Shown here: piece by piece, positions 35,701-49,070 of the stretch
How positions within the stretch are numbered: the stretch's first letter is position 1
Layout of the letters: each line of letters begins with the position of its first letter
Assembly: GCF_051014685.1 (NCBI RefSeq)
Contig: NC_135059.1
Span: 186,001 to 250,000, forward strand
Source of the DNA: Ptiloglossa arizonensis
Lineage: Eukaryota > Arthropoda > Insecta > Hymenoptera > Colletidae
Direction: 5' to 3'
Length of the DNA stretch: 64,000 nt
The notes under the pieces: generated by a model
The model's input: only the letters and a program-made list of their open reading frames with translations
What the model was told of the DNA's origin: nothing
Database searches by the model: none
Translations under genes and position numbers: made by a program

Positions 35701-38700
35701 CTTTTCCCATAGGCCGTTCTAGTTATTCGTTTCGAGCATCAGAACTGCGAGAATTTTGAGTTTCTCAAGCGTTTCTTACCTCCAAACTGCCATATCTCGC
35801 GAACGGATTGACCAATCTGCAAAATTTCTGTTGCATCTGAAAGAAGCAACTCGCCCGATTACAACGGTATGCGTACTTTTCCCCTAGGCCGTTCTAGTTG
35901 TTCGTTTCGAGCATCAGAACTGCGAAATTTTTGAGTTTCTCAAGCGTTTCTTACCTTCAAACTGCCATATCTCGCGAACGGATTGACCAATCCGCAAAAT
36001 TTCTGTTGCATCTGAAAGAAGCAACTGGCCCGATTACAACGGTGTGCGTACTTTTCCCCTAGGCCGTTCTAGTTATTCGTTTCGAGCATCAGAACTGCGA
36101 AAATTTTGAGTTTCTCAAGCGTTTCTTACCTCCAAACTGCCATATCTCGCGAACGGATTGACCAATCTGCAAAATTTCTGTTGCATCTGAAAGTAGAAAC
36201 TCGCCCGATTACAACGGTATGCGTACTTTTCCCCTAGGCCGTTCTAGTTATTCGTTTGGAGCATCAGAAATGCGAAAATTTTGAGTTTCTCAAGCGTTTC
36301 TTACCTCCAAACTGCCATATCTCGCGAACGGATTGACCAATCCGCAAAATTTCTGTTGCATCTGAAAGTAGAAACTCGCCCGATTAGATCGGTATGCGTA
36401 CTTTTCCCCTAGGCCGTTCCAGTTATTCGTTTCGAGCATCAGAACTGCGAAAATTTTGAGTTCCTCAAGCGTTTCTCACCTCCAAACTGCCATATCTCGC
36501 GAACAGATTGACCAATCCGCAAAATTTCTGTTGCGTCTGAAAGTAAAAACTCGCCCGATTACTATATAACGGTATTCGTACTTTTACCCTAGGCCGTTCT
36601 TGTTATTCGTTTCGAGCATCAGAACTGCGAAAATTTTGAGTTTCTCAAGCGTTTCTTACATCCAAACTGCCATATCTCGCGAACCGATTGACCAATCCGC
36701 AAAATTTCTGTTGCATCTGAAAGTAGAAACTCGCCGGATTAGATCGGTATGCGTACCTTTCCCCTAGGCCGTTCTAGTTATTCGTTTCGAGAATCAGAAC
36801 TGCGAAAATTGTGAGTTTCTCAAGCGATTCTTACTTCCAAACTGCCATATCTCGCGAACGGAATGACCAATCCGCAAAATTTCTGTTGCATCTGAAAGTA
36901 GCAACTCGCCGGATTAGATCGGTATGCGTACCTTTCCCCTAGGCCGTTCTAGTTATTCGTTTCGAGAATCAGAACTGCGAAAATTGTGAGTTTCTCAAGC
37001 GATTCTTACTTCCAAACTGCCATATCTCGCGAACGGAATGACCAATCCGCAAAATTTCTGTTGCATCTGAAAGTAGCAACTCGCCCGATTACAACGGTAT
37101 GCGTACTTTTCCCATAGGCCGTTCTAGTTATTCGTTTCGAGCATCAGAACTGCGAGAATTTTGAGTTCCTCAAGCGTTTCTCACCTCCAAACTGCCATAT
37201 CTCGCGAACAGATTGACCAATCCGCAAAATTTCTGTTGCGTCTGAAAGTAGAAACTCGCCCGATTACAACGGTGTGCGTACTTTTCCCCTAGGCCGTTCT
37301 AGTTATTCGTTTCGAGCATCAGAACTGCGAAAATTTTGAGTTTCTCAAGCGTTTCTTACCTCCAAACTGCCATATCTCGCGAACGGATTGACCAATCCGC
37401 AAAATTTCTGTTGCATCTGAAAGAAGCAACTCGCCCGATTACAACGGTATGCGTACTTTTCCCCTAGGCCGTTCTAGTTGTTCGTTTCGAGCATCAGAAC
37501 TGCGAAATTTTTGAGTTTCTCTAGCGTTTCTTACCTTCAAACTGCCATATCTCGCGAACGGATTGACCAATCCGCAAAATTTCTGTTGCATCTGAAAGAA
37601 GCAACTCGCCCGATTACTACGGTGTGCGTACTTTTCCCCTAGGCCGTTCTAGTTATTCGTTTCGAGCATCAGAACTGCGAAAATTTTGAGTTTCTCAAGC
37701 GTTTCTTACCTCCAAACTGCCATATCTCGCGAACGGATTGACCAATCCGCAAAATTTCTGTTGCATCTGAAAGAAGCAACTCGCCCGATTACAACGGTGT
37801 GAGTACTTTTCCCATAGGCCATTCTAGTAATTCGTTTCGAGCATCAGAACTGCGAGAATTTTGAGTTCCTCAAGCGTTTCTCACCTCCAAACTGCCATAT
37901 CTCGCGAACAGATTGACCAATCCGCAAAATTTCTGTTGCGTCTGAAAGTAGAAACTCGCCCAATTACAACGGTGTGCGTACTTTTCCCCTAGGCCATTCC
38001 AGTTATTCGTTTCGAGCATCAGAACTGCGAAAATTTTGAGTTTCTCAAGCGTTTCTTACCTCCAAACTGCCATATCTCGCGAACGGATTGACCAATCCGC
38101 AAAATTTCTGTTGCATGTGAAAGTAAAAACTCGCCCGATTACTATATAACGGTATTCGTACTTTTACCCTAGGCCGTTCTTGTTAATCGTTTCGAGCATC
38201 AGAACTGCGAAAATTTTGAGTTTCTCAAGCGTTTCTTACATCCAAACTGCCATATCTCGCGAACGTATTGACCAATCAGCAAAGTTTCTGTTGCATCTGA
38301 AAGTAGAAACTCGCCCGATTACAACGGTATGCGTAGTTTTCTCCTAGGCCGTCCTAGTTATTCGTTCGAGCATCAGAACTGCGAAAATTTTGAGTTTCTC
38401 AAGCGTTTCTTACCTCCAAACTGCCATATCTCGCGAACGGATTGACCAATCCGCAAAATTTCTGTTGCATGTGAAAGTAAAAACTCGCCCGATTACTATA
38501 TAACGGTATTCGTACTTTTACCCTAGGCCGTTCTTGTTATTCGTTTCGAGCTTCAGAACTGCGAAAATTTTGAGTTTCTCAAGCGTTTCTTACATCCAAA
38601 CTGCCATATCTCGCGAACCGATTGACCAATCCGCAAAATTTCTGTTGCATCTGAAAGAAGAAACTCGCCCGATTACAACGGTATGCGTACTTTTCCCCTA

Positions 38701-40288
38701 GGCCGTTCCAGTTATTCGTTTCGAGCATCAGAACTGCGAAAATTTTGAGTTTCTCAAGCGTTTCTTACCTCCAAACTGCCATATCTCGGGAAAGGATTGA
38801 ACAATCCGCAAAATTTCTGTTGCATCTGAAAGTCGAAACTTGCCCGATTACAACGGTATGCGTACTTTTCCCCTAGGCCGTTCTAGTTATTCGTTTCGAG
38901 CATCAGAACTGCGAGAATTTTGAGTTCCTCAAGCGTTTCTCACCTCCAAACTGCCATATCTCGCGAACAGATTGACCAATCCGCAAAATTTCTGTTGCGT
39001 CTGAAAGTAGAAACTCGCCCGATTACAAAGGTATGCGTAGTTTTCTCGTAGGACGTCCTAGTTATTCGTTCGAGCATCAGAACTGCGAAAATTTTGAGTT
39101 TCTCAAGCGTTTCTTACCTCCAAACTGCCATATCTCGCGAACGGATTGACCAATCCGCAAAATTTCTGTTGCATGTGAAAGTAAAAACTCGGCCGATTAC
39201 TATATAACGGTATTCGTACTTTTACCCTAGGACGTTCTTGTTATTCGTTTCGAGCATCAGAACTGCGAAAATTTTGAGTTTCTCAAGCGTTTCTTACATC
39301 CAAACTGCCATATCTCGCGAACGGATTGACCAATCCGCCAAATTTCTGTTGCATCTGAAAGTAGCAACTCGCCCGATTACAACGGTATGCGTACTTTTCC
39401 CATAGGCCGTTCTAGTTATTCGTTTCGAGCATCAGAACTGCGAGAATTTTGAGTTCCTCAAGCGTTTCTCACCTCCAAACTGCCATATCTCGCGAACAGA
39501 TTGACCAATCCGCAAAATTTCTGTTGCGTCTGAAAGTAGAAACTCGCCCGATTAGATCGGTATGCGTACTCTTCCCCTAGGCCGTTCTAGTTATTCGTTT
39601 CGAGCATTAGAACTGCGAAAATTTTGTGTTTCTCAAGCGTTTCTTACCTCCAAACTGCCATATCTCGCGAACGGATTGACCAATCCGCAAAATTTCTGTT
39701 GCATCTGAAAGTAGAAACTCGCCCGATTAGATCGGTATGCGTACTTTTCCCCTAGGCCGTTCTAGTTATTCGTTTCGAGCATCAGAACTGCGAAAATTTT
39801 GAGTTCCTCAAGCGTTTCTCACCTCCAAACTGCCATATCTCGCGAACAGATTGACCAATCCGCAAAATTTCTGTTGCGTCTGAAAGTAAAAACTCGCCCG
39901 ATTACTATATAACGGTATTCGTACTTTTACCCTAGGCCGTTCTTGTTATTCGTTTCGAGCATCAGAACTGCGAAAATTTTGAGTTTCTCAAGCGTTTCTT
40001 ACATCCAAACTGCCATATCTCGCGAACCGATTGACCAATCCGCAAAATTTCTGTTGCATCTGAAAGTAGAAACTCGCCGGATTAGATCGGTATGCGTACC
40101 TTTCCCCTATGCCGTTCTAGTTATTCGTTTCGAGAATCAGAACTGCGAGAATTTTGAGTTCCTCAAGCGTTTCTCACCTCCAAACTGCCATATCTCGCGA
40201 ACAGATTGACCAATCCGCAAAATTTCTGTTGCGTCTGAAAGTAGAAACTCGCCCAATTACAACGGTGTGCGTACTTTTCCCCTAGGCC

Positions 40289-40543
40289 GTTCTAGTTATT
40301 CGTTTCGAGCATCAGAACTGCGAAAATTTTGAGTTTCTCAAGCGTTTCTTACCTCCAAACTGCCATATCTCGCGAACGGATTGACCAATCCGCAAAATTT
40401 CTGTTGCATCTGAAAGAAGCAACGCGCCCGATTACAACGGTATGCGTACTTTTCCCCTAGGCCGTTCTAGCTATTCGTTTCGAGCATCAGACCTGCGAAA
40501 ATTTTGAGTTTCTCAAGCGTTTCTTACCTCCAAACTGCCATAT
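40289..40543 (+). repeat. Chimeric monomers at the T1/T2 junction of array copy B
   Basis: The unit starting near 40,194 has the CCCAATTAC left half of the unit at 13,884 but the GGCCGTTCTAG right half of the unit near 14,763. The next, starting near 40,369, has the GAAGCAACGCG left half of the unit near 14,938 and the TAGCTATTCG/CAGACCTGCG right half of the unit at 15,639. Both are full-length and in phase. They look like products of in-register exchange between non-allelic monomers, deleting 879 and 701 bp relative to copy A. Confidence 0.8.
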
Positions 40544-43500
40544 CTCGCGAACGGATTGACCAATCCGCAAAATTTCTGTTGCATCTGAAAGAAGAAACTC
40601 GTCCGATTACAACGGTGTGCGTACTTTTCCCCTAGGCCGTCCCATTTATTCGTTTCGAGCATCAGAACTGCGAAAATTTTGAGTTTCTCAAGCGTTTCTT
40701 ACCTCCAAACTGCCATATCTCGCGAACGGATTGACCAATCCGCAAAATTTTTGTTGCATCTGAAAGTAGAAACTCGCCCGATTAGAACGGTATGCGTACT
40801 TTTCCCCTAGGCCGTTCCAGTTATTCGTTTCGAGCATCTAAACTGCGAAAATTTTGAGTTTCTCAAGCGTTTCTTACCTCCAAACTGCCATATCTCGCGA
40901 ACGGATTGACCAGTCCGCAAAATTTCTGTTGCATCTGAAAGAAGAAACTCGTCCGATTACAACGGTGTGCGTACTTTTCCCCTAGGCCGTCCCATTTATT
41001 CGTTTCGAGCATCAGAACTGCGAAAATTTTGAGTTTCTCAAGCATTTCTTACCTCCAAACTGCCATATCTCGGGAAAGGATTGAACAATCCGCAAAATTT
41101 CTGTTGCATCTGAAAGTCGAAACGCGCCCGATTACAACGGTATGCGTACTTTTCCCCTAGGCCGTTCTAGTTATTCGTTTCGAGCATCAGAACTGCGAGA
41201 ATTTTGAGTTCCTCAAGCGTTTCTTACCTCCAAACTGCCATATCTCGCGAACGGATTGACCAATCCGCAAAATTTCTGTTGCGTCTGAAAGTAGAAACTC
41301 GCCCGATTACAACGGTGTGCGTACTTTTCCCCTAGGCCGTTCTAGTTATTCGTTTCGAGTATCAGAACTGCGAAATTTTTGAGTTTCTCAAGCGTTTCTT
41401 ACCTTCAAACTGCCATATCTCGCGAACGGATTGACCAATCCGCAAAATTTTTGTTGCATCTGAAAGTAGAAACTCGCCCGATTACAACGGTATGCGTACT
41501 TTTCCCCTAGGCCGTTCTAGCTATTCGTTTCGAGCATCAGACCTGCGAAAATTTTGAGTTTCTCAAGCGTTTCTTACCTCCAAACTGCCATATCTCGCGA
41601 ACGGATTGACCAATCCGCAAAATTTCTGTTGCATCTGAAAGAAGAAACTCATCCGATTACAACGGTGTGCGTACTTTTCCCCTAGGCCGTCCCATTTATT
41701 CGTTTCGAGCATCAGAACTGCGAAAATTTTGAGTTTCTCAAGCGTTTCTTACCTCCAAACTGCCATATCTCGGGTAGGATTGAACAATCCGCAAAATTTC
41801 TGTTGCATCTGAAAGAAGAAACTCGCCCGATTACAACGGTATGCGTACTTTTCCCCTAGGCTGTTCCAGTTATTCGTTTCGAGCATCAGAACTGCGAAAA
41901 TTTTGAGTTTCTCAAGCGTTTCTTACCTCCAAACTGCCATATCTCGCGAACGGATTGACCAATCCGCAAAATTTCTGTTGCATCTGAAAGAAGAAACTCG
42001 TCCGATTACAACGGTGTGCGTACTTTTCCCCTAGGCCGTCCCATTTATTCGTTTCGAGCATCAGAACTGCGAAAATTTTGAGTTTCTCAAGCGTTTCTTA
42101 CCTTCAAACTGCCATATCTCGCGAACGGATTCACCAATCCGCAATATTTCTGTTGCATCTGAAAGAAGCAACACGCCCCATTACAACGGTATGCGTACTT
42201 TTCCCCTAGGCCGTTCTAGTTATTCGTTTCGAGCATCAGAACTGTGAAAATTTTGAGTTTCTCAAGCGTTTCTTACCTCCAAACTGCCATATCTCGCGAA
42301 CGGATTGACCAATCCGCAAAATTTTTGTTGCATCTGAAAGTAGAAACTCGTCCGATTACAACGGTGTGCGTACTTTTCCCCTAGGCCGTCCCATTTATTC
42401 GTTTCGAGCATCAGAACTGCGAAAATTTTGAGTTTCTCAAGCGTTTCTTACCTCCAAACTGCCATATCTCGGGTAGGATTGAACAATCTGCAAAATTTCT
42501 GTTGCATCTGAAAGTCGATACGCGCCCGATTACAACGGTATGCGTACTTTTCCCCTAGGCCGTTCTAGTTATTCGTTTCGAGCATCAGAACTGCGAAATT
42601 TTTGAGTTTCTCAAGCGTTTCTTACCTTCAAACTGCCACATCTCGCGAACGGGTTGACCAATCCGCAATATTTCTGTTGCATCTGAAAGAAGCAACTCGC
42701 CCGATTACAACGGTATGCGTACTTTTCCCCTAGGCCGTTCCAGTTATTCGTTTCGAGCATCAGAACTGCGAAAATTTTGAGTTTCTCAAGCGTTTCTTAC
42801 CTCCAAACTGCCATATCTCGCGAACGGATTGACCAGTCCGCAAAATTTCTGTTGCATCTGAAAGAAGAAACTCGTCCGATTACAACGGTGTGCGTACTTT
42901 TCCCCTAGGCCGTCCCATTTATTCGTTTCGAGTATCAGAACTGCGAAAATTTTGAGTTTCTCAAGCATTTCTTACCCCCAAACTGCCATATCTCGGGAAA
43001 GGATTGAACAATCCGCAAAATTTCTGTAGCATCTGAAAGTCGAAACGCGCCCGATTACAACGGTATGCGTACTTTTCCCCTAGGCCGTTCTAGTTATTCG
43101 TTTCGAGCATCAGAACTGCGAGAATTTTGAGTTCCTCAAGCGTTTCTTACCTCCAAACTGCCATATCTCGCGAACGGATTGACCAATCCGCAAAATTTCT
43201 GTTGCGTCTGAAAGTAGAAACTCGCCCGATTACAACGGTGTGCGTACTTTTCCCCTAGGCCGTTCTAGTTATTCGTTTCGAGTATCAGAACTGCGAAATT
43301 TTTGAGTTTCTCAAGCGTTTCTTACCTTCAAACTGCCATATCTCGCGAACGGATTGACCAATCCGCAAAATTTCTGTTGCATCTGAAAGAAGCTACTCGC
43401 CCGATTACAACGGTATGCGTACTTTTCCCCTAGGCCGTTCCAGTTATTCGTTTCGAGCATCAGAACTGCGAAAATTTTGAGTTTCTCAAGCGTTTCTTAC

Positions 43501-46500
43501 CTCCAAACTGCCATATTTCGGGAAAGGATTGAACAATCCGCAAAATTTCTGTTGCATCTGAAAGTCGAAACTCGCCCGATTACAACGGTATGCGTAGTTT
43601 TCTCCTAGGCCGTCCTAGTTATTCGTTTCGAGCATCAGAACTGCGAAAATTTTGAGTTTCTCAAACGTTTCTTACATCGAAAGTGCCATATCTCGCGAAC
43701 GGATTGACCAATCCGCAAAATTTCTGTTGCATCTGAAAGAAGAAACTCGCCCGATTACAACGGTATTCGTACTTTTCCCCTAGGCTGTTCCAGTTATTCG
43801 TTTCGAGCATCAGAACTGCGAAAATTTTGAGTTTCTCAAGCGTTTCTTACCTCCAAACTGCCATATCTCTCGAACGGATTGACCAATCCGCAAAATTTCT
43901 GTTACATCTGAAAGAAGCAACTCGCCCGATTACAACGGTATGCGTACTTTTTCCCTAGGCCGTTCTAGTTATTCGTTTCGAGCATCAGAACTGCGAAATT
44001 TTTGAGTTTCTCAAGCGTTTCTTACCTTCAAACTGCCATATCTCGCGAACGGATTGACCAATCCGCAAAATTTCTGCTGCATCTGAAAGAAGAAACTCGT
44101 CCGATTACAACGGTGTGCGTACTTTTCCTCTAGGCCGTTCCATTTATTCGTTTCGAGCATCAGAACTGCGAAAATTTTTGAGTTTCTCAAGCGTTTCTTA
44201 CCTCCAAACTGCCATATCTCGGGAAAGGATTGAACAATCCGCAAAATTTCTGTTGCATCTGAAAGTCGAAACGCGCGCGATTACAACGGTATGCGTACTT
44301 TTCCCCTAGGCCGTTCCAGTTATTCGTTTCGAGCATCAGAACTGCGAAAATTTTGAGTTTCTCAAGCGTTTCTTACCTCCAAACTGCCATATTTCGGGAA
44401 AGGATTGAACAATCCGCAAAATTTCTGTTGCATCTGAAAGTCGAAACTCGCCCGATTACAACGGTATGCGTAGTTTTCTCCTAGGCCGTCCTAGTTATTC
44501 GTTTCGAGCATCAGAACTGCGAAAATTTTGAGTTTCTCAAACGTTTCTTACCTCGAAAGTGCCATATCTCGCGAACGGATTGACCAATCCGCAAAATTTC
44601 TGTTGCATCTGAAAGAAGAAACTCGCCCGATTACAACGGTATGCGTACTTTTCCCCTAGGCTGTTCCAGTTATTCGTTTCGAGCATCAGAACTGCGAAAA
44701 TTTTGAGTTTCTCAAGCGTTTCTTACCTCCAAACTGCCATATCTCTCGAACGGATTGACCAATCCGCAAAATTTCTGTTACATCTGAAAGAAGCAACTCG
44801 CCCGATTACAACGGTATGCGTACTTTTTCCCTAGGCCGTTCTAGTTATTCGTTTCGAGCATCAGAACTGCGAAATTTTTGAGTTTCTCAAGCGTTTCTTA
44901 CCTTCAAACTGCCATATCTCGCGAACGGATTGACCAATCCGCAAAATTTCTGCTGCATCTGAAAGAAGAAACTCGTCCGATTACAACGGTGAGCGTACTT
45001 TTCCTCTAGGCCGTTCCATTTATTCGTTTCGAGCATCAGAACTGCGAAAATTTTTGAGTTTCTCAAGCGTTTCTTACCTCCAAACTGCCATATCTCGGGA
45101 AAGGATTGAACAATCCGCAAAATTTCTGTTGCATCTGAAAGTCGAAACGCGCGCGATTACAACGGTATGCGTACTTTTCACCTAGGCCGTTCTAGTTATT
45201 CGTTTCGAGCATCAGAACTGCGAAATTTTTGAGTTTCTCAAGCGTTTCTTACCTCCAAACTGCCATATCTCGCGAACGGATTGACCAAACCGCAAAATTT
45301 CTGCTGCATCTGAAAGAAGCAACTCGCCCGATTACAACGGTGTGCGTACTTTTCCCCTAGGCCGTTCTAGTTATTCGTTTCGAGCATCAGAACTGCGAAA
45401 ATTTTGAGTTTCTCAAGCGTTTCTTACCTCCAAACTGCCATATCTCGCGAACGGATTGACCAATCTGCAAAATTTCTGTTGCATCTGAAAGTAGAAACTA
45501 GCCCCATTACAACGGTATGCGTACTTTTCCCCTAGGCCGTTCTAGTTATTCGTTTCGAGCATCAGAACTGCGAAATTTTTGAGTTTCTCAAGCGTTTCTT
45601 ACCTTCAAACTGCCATATCTCGCGAACGGATTGACCAATCCGCAAAATTTCTGTTGCATCTGAAAGAAGCAACTCGCCCGATTACAACGGTATGCGTACT
45701 TTTCCCCTAGGCCGTTCTAGTTATTCGTTTCGAGCATCAGAACTGCGAAAATTTTGAGTTTCTCAAGCGTTTCTTACCTCCAAACTGCCATATCTCGCGA
45801 ACGGATTGACCAATCCGCAAAATTTCTGTTGCATCTGAAAGAAGCAACTCGCCCGATTACAACGGTATGCGTACTTTTTCCCTAGGCCGTTCTAGTTATT
45901 CGTTTCGAGCATCAGAACTGCGAAATTCTTGAGTTTCTCAAGCGTTTCTTACCTTCAAACTGCCATATCTCGCGAACGGATTCACCAATCCGCAATATTT
46001 CTGTTGCATCTGAAAGAAGCAACACGCCCCATTACAACGGTATGCGTACTTTTCCCCTAGGCCGTTCTAGTTATTCGTTTCGAGCATCAGAACTGTGAAA
46101 ATTTTGAGTTTCTCAAGCGTTTCTTACCTCCAAACTGCCATATCTCGCGAACGGATTGACCAATCCGCAAAATTTTTGTTGCATCTGAAAGTAGAAACTC
46201 GTCCGATTACAACGGTGTGCGTACTTTTCCCCTAGGCCGTCCCATTTATTCGTTTCGAGCATCAGAACTGCGAAAATTTTGAGTTTCTCAAGCGTTTCTT
46301 ACCTCCAAACTGCCATATCTCGGGTAGGATTGAACAATCCGCAAAATTTCTGTTGCATCTGAAAGTCGAAACGCGCCCGATTACAACGGTATGCGTACTT
46401 TTCCCCTAGGCCGTTCTAGTTATTCGTTTCGACCATCAGAACTGCGAGAATTTTGAGTTCCTCAAGCGTTTCTTACCTCCAAACTGCCATATCTCGCGAA

Positions 46501-49070
46501 CGGATTGACAAATCCGCAAAATTTCTGTTGCATCTGAAAGAAGAAACTCGCCCGATTACAACGGTATGCGTACTTTTCCCCTAGGCTGTTCCAGTTATTC
46601 GTTTCGAGCATCAGAACTGCGAAAATTTTGAGTTTCTCAAGCGTTTCTTACCTCCAAACTGCCATATCTCGCGAACGGATTGACCAATCCGCAAAATTTC
46701 TGTTGCATCTGAAAGAAGCAACTCGCCCGATTACAACGGTATGCGTACTTTTTCCCTAGGCCGTTCTAGTTATTCGTTTCGAGCATCAGAACTGCGAAAT
46801 TTTTGAGTTTCTCAAGCGTTTCTTACCTTCAAACTGCCATATCTCGCGAACGGATTCACCAATCCGCAATATTTCTGTTGCATCTGAAAGTAGAAACTCG
46901 CCCCATTACAACGGTATGCGTACTTTTCCCCTAGGCTGTTCCAGTTATTCGTTTCGAGCATCAGAACTGCGAAATTTTTGCGTTTCTCAAGCGTTTCTTA
47001 CCTCCAAACTGCCATATCTCGCGAACGGATTGACCAATCCGCAAAATTTCTGTTGCATCTGAAAGAAGCAACTCGCCCGATTACAACGGTATGCGTACTT
47101 TTTCCCTAGGCCGTTCTAGTTATTCGTTTCGAGCATTAGAACTGCGAAATTTTTGAGTTTCTCAAGCGTTTCTTACCTTCAAACTGCCATATCTCGCGAA
47201 CGGATTCACCAATCCGCAATATTTCTGTTGCATCTGAAAGTAGAAACTCGCCCCATTACAACGGTATGCGTACTTTTCCCCTAGGCCGTTCTAGTTATTC
47301 GTTTCGAGCATCAGAACTGCGAAATTTTTGAGTTTCTCAAGCGTTTCTTACCTTCAAACTGCCATATCTCGCGAACGGATTGACCAATCCGCAAAATTTC
47401 TGTTGCATCTGAAAGAAGCAACTCGCCCGATTACAACGGTATGCGTACTTTTCCCCTAGGCCGTTCTAGTTATTCGTTTCGAGCATCAGAACTGCGAAAA
47501 TTTTGAGTTTCTCAAGCGTTTCTTACCTCCAAACTGCCATATCTCGCGAACGGATTGACCAATCCGCAAAATTTCTGTTGCATCTGAAAGAAGCAACTCG
47601 CCCGATTACAACGGTATGCGTAATTTTTCCCTAGGCCGTTCTAGTTATTCGTTTCGAGCATCAGAACTGCGAAATTCTTGAGTTTCTCAAGCGTTTCTTA
47701 CCTTCAAACTGCCATATCTCGCGAACGGATTCACCAATCCGCAATATTTCTGTTGCATCTGAAAGAAGCAACACGCCCCATTACAACGGTATGCGTACTT
47801 TTCCCCTAGGCCGTTCTAGTTATTCGTTTCGAGCATCAGAACTGTGAAAATTTTGAGTTTCTCAAGCGTTTCTTACCTCCAAACTGCCATATCTCGAGAA
47901 CGGATTGACCAATCCGCAAAATTTTTGTTGCATCTGAAAGTAGAAACTCGTCCGATTACAACGGTGTGCGTACTTTTCCCCTAGGCCGTCCCATTTATTC
48001 GTTTCGAGCATCAGAACTGCGAAAATTTTGAGTTTCTCAAGCGTTTCTTACCTCCAAACTGCCATATCTCGGGTAGGATTGAACAATCCGCAAAATTTCT
48101 GTTGCATCTGAAAGTCGAAACGCGCCCGATTACAACGGTATGCGTACTTTTCCCCTAGGCCGTTCTAGTTATTCGTTTCGACCATCAGAACTGCGAGAAT
48201 TTTGAGTTCCTCAAGCGTTTCTTACCTCCAAACTGCCATATCTCGCGAACGGATTGACAAATCCGCAAAATTTCTGTTGCATCTGAAAGAAGAAACTCGC
48301 CCGATTACAACGGTATGCGTACTTTTCCCCTAGGCTGTTCCAGTTATTCGTTTCGAGCATCAGAACTGCGAAAATTTTGAGTTTCTCAAGCGTTTCTTAC
48401 CTCCAAACTGCCATATCTCGCGAACGGATTGACCAATCCGCAAAATTTCTGTTGCATCTGAAAGAAGCAACCCGCCCGATTACAACGGTATGCGTACTTT
48501 TTCCCTAGGCCGTTCTAGTTATTCGTTTCGAGCATCAGAACTGCGAAATTTTTGAGTTTCTCAAGCGTTTCTTACCTTCAAACTGCCATATCTCGCGAAC
48601 GGATTCACCAATCCGCAATATTTCTGTTGCATCTGAAAGTAGAAACTCGCCCCATTACAACGGTATGCGTACTTTTCCCCTAGGCTGTTCCAGTTATTCG
48701 TTTCGAGCATCAGAACTGCGAAATTTTTGCGTTTCTCAAGCGTTTCTTACCTCCAAACTGCCATATCTCGCGAACGGATTGACCAATCCGCAAAATTTCT
48801 GTTGCATCTGAAAGAAGCAACTCGCCCGATTACAACGGTATGCGTACTTTTTCCCTAGGCCGTTCTAGTTATTCGTTTCGAGCATTAGAACTGCGAAATT
48901 TTTGAGTTTCTCAAGCGTTTCTTACCTTCAAACTGCCATATCTCGCGAACGGATTCACCAATCCGCAATATTTCTGTTGCATCTGAAAGTAGAAACTCGC
49001 CCCATTACAACGGTATGCGTACTTTTCCCCTAGGCCGTTCTAGTTATTCGTTTCGAGCATCAGAACTGCG
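40544..49070 (+). repeat. T2 block part, copy B: offset-23,331 repeat of 17,213-25,739
   Basis: Unit order and private variants match copy A at a constant offset of 23,331, including GAGCATCTAA (near 40,833), TATTTCGGG (near 43,514), CGACCATCAG (46,430 and 48,179) and CTCGAGAACGG (near 47,893). Few substitutions were seen, for example 22,169 C to A at 45,500, 21,661 T to A at 44,992, and CTCGCCCG to CCCGCCCG near 48,472. One unit (41,943 to about 42,100) instead matches the unit at 17,213. The match ends near 49,071, where copy A switches to T1. Confidence 0.9.
43397..45179 (+). repeat. 876 bp x2 higher-order repeat, array copy B
   Basis: Same as 20,066-21,848 shifted by 23,331, with TTTCGGG units and the TCGAAAGTGCC marker in both members. 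The second member has GGTGAGCGTAC near 44,990 in place of GGTGTGCGTAC. Confidence 0.88.

Larger units (their letters stand above)
26311..40288 (+). repeat. T1 block, copy B: exact-offset repeat of positions 1-13,978
   Basis: Every diagnostic variant of 1-13,978 reappears exactly 26,310 bp downstream, with no net length change over about 14 kb. By eye I found only about nine substitutions between the copies: window positions 1799, 4813, 6468, 6482, 7890, 9948, 11308, 11469 and 12882 against the same position plus 26,310. That is about 99.9% identity. The pair 6468/6482 are two linked markers in one monomer, so they may come from one conversion event. Homology ends near 13,978/40,288, where A reads GGCCATTCC and B reads GGCCGTTCT. 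Confidence 0.93.

Noticed and set aside
41943..42117. Single-monomer gene conversion in array copy B
   Set aside because: The unit matches the start of the second 8-monomer member and then joins downstream sequence; an 8-monomer deletion explains it and also accounts for the change in offset.
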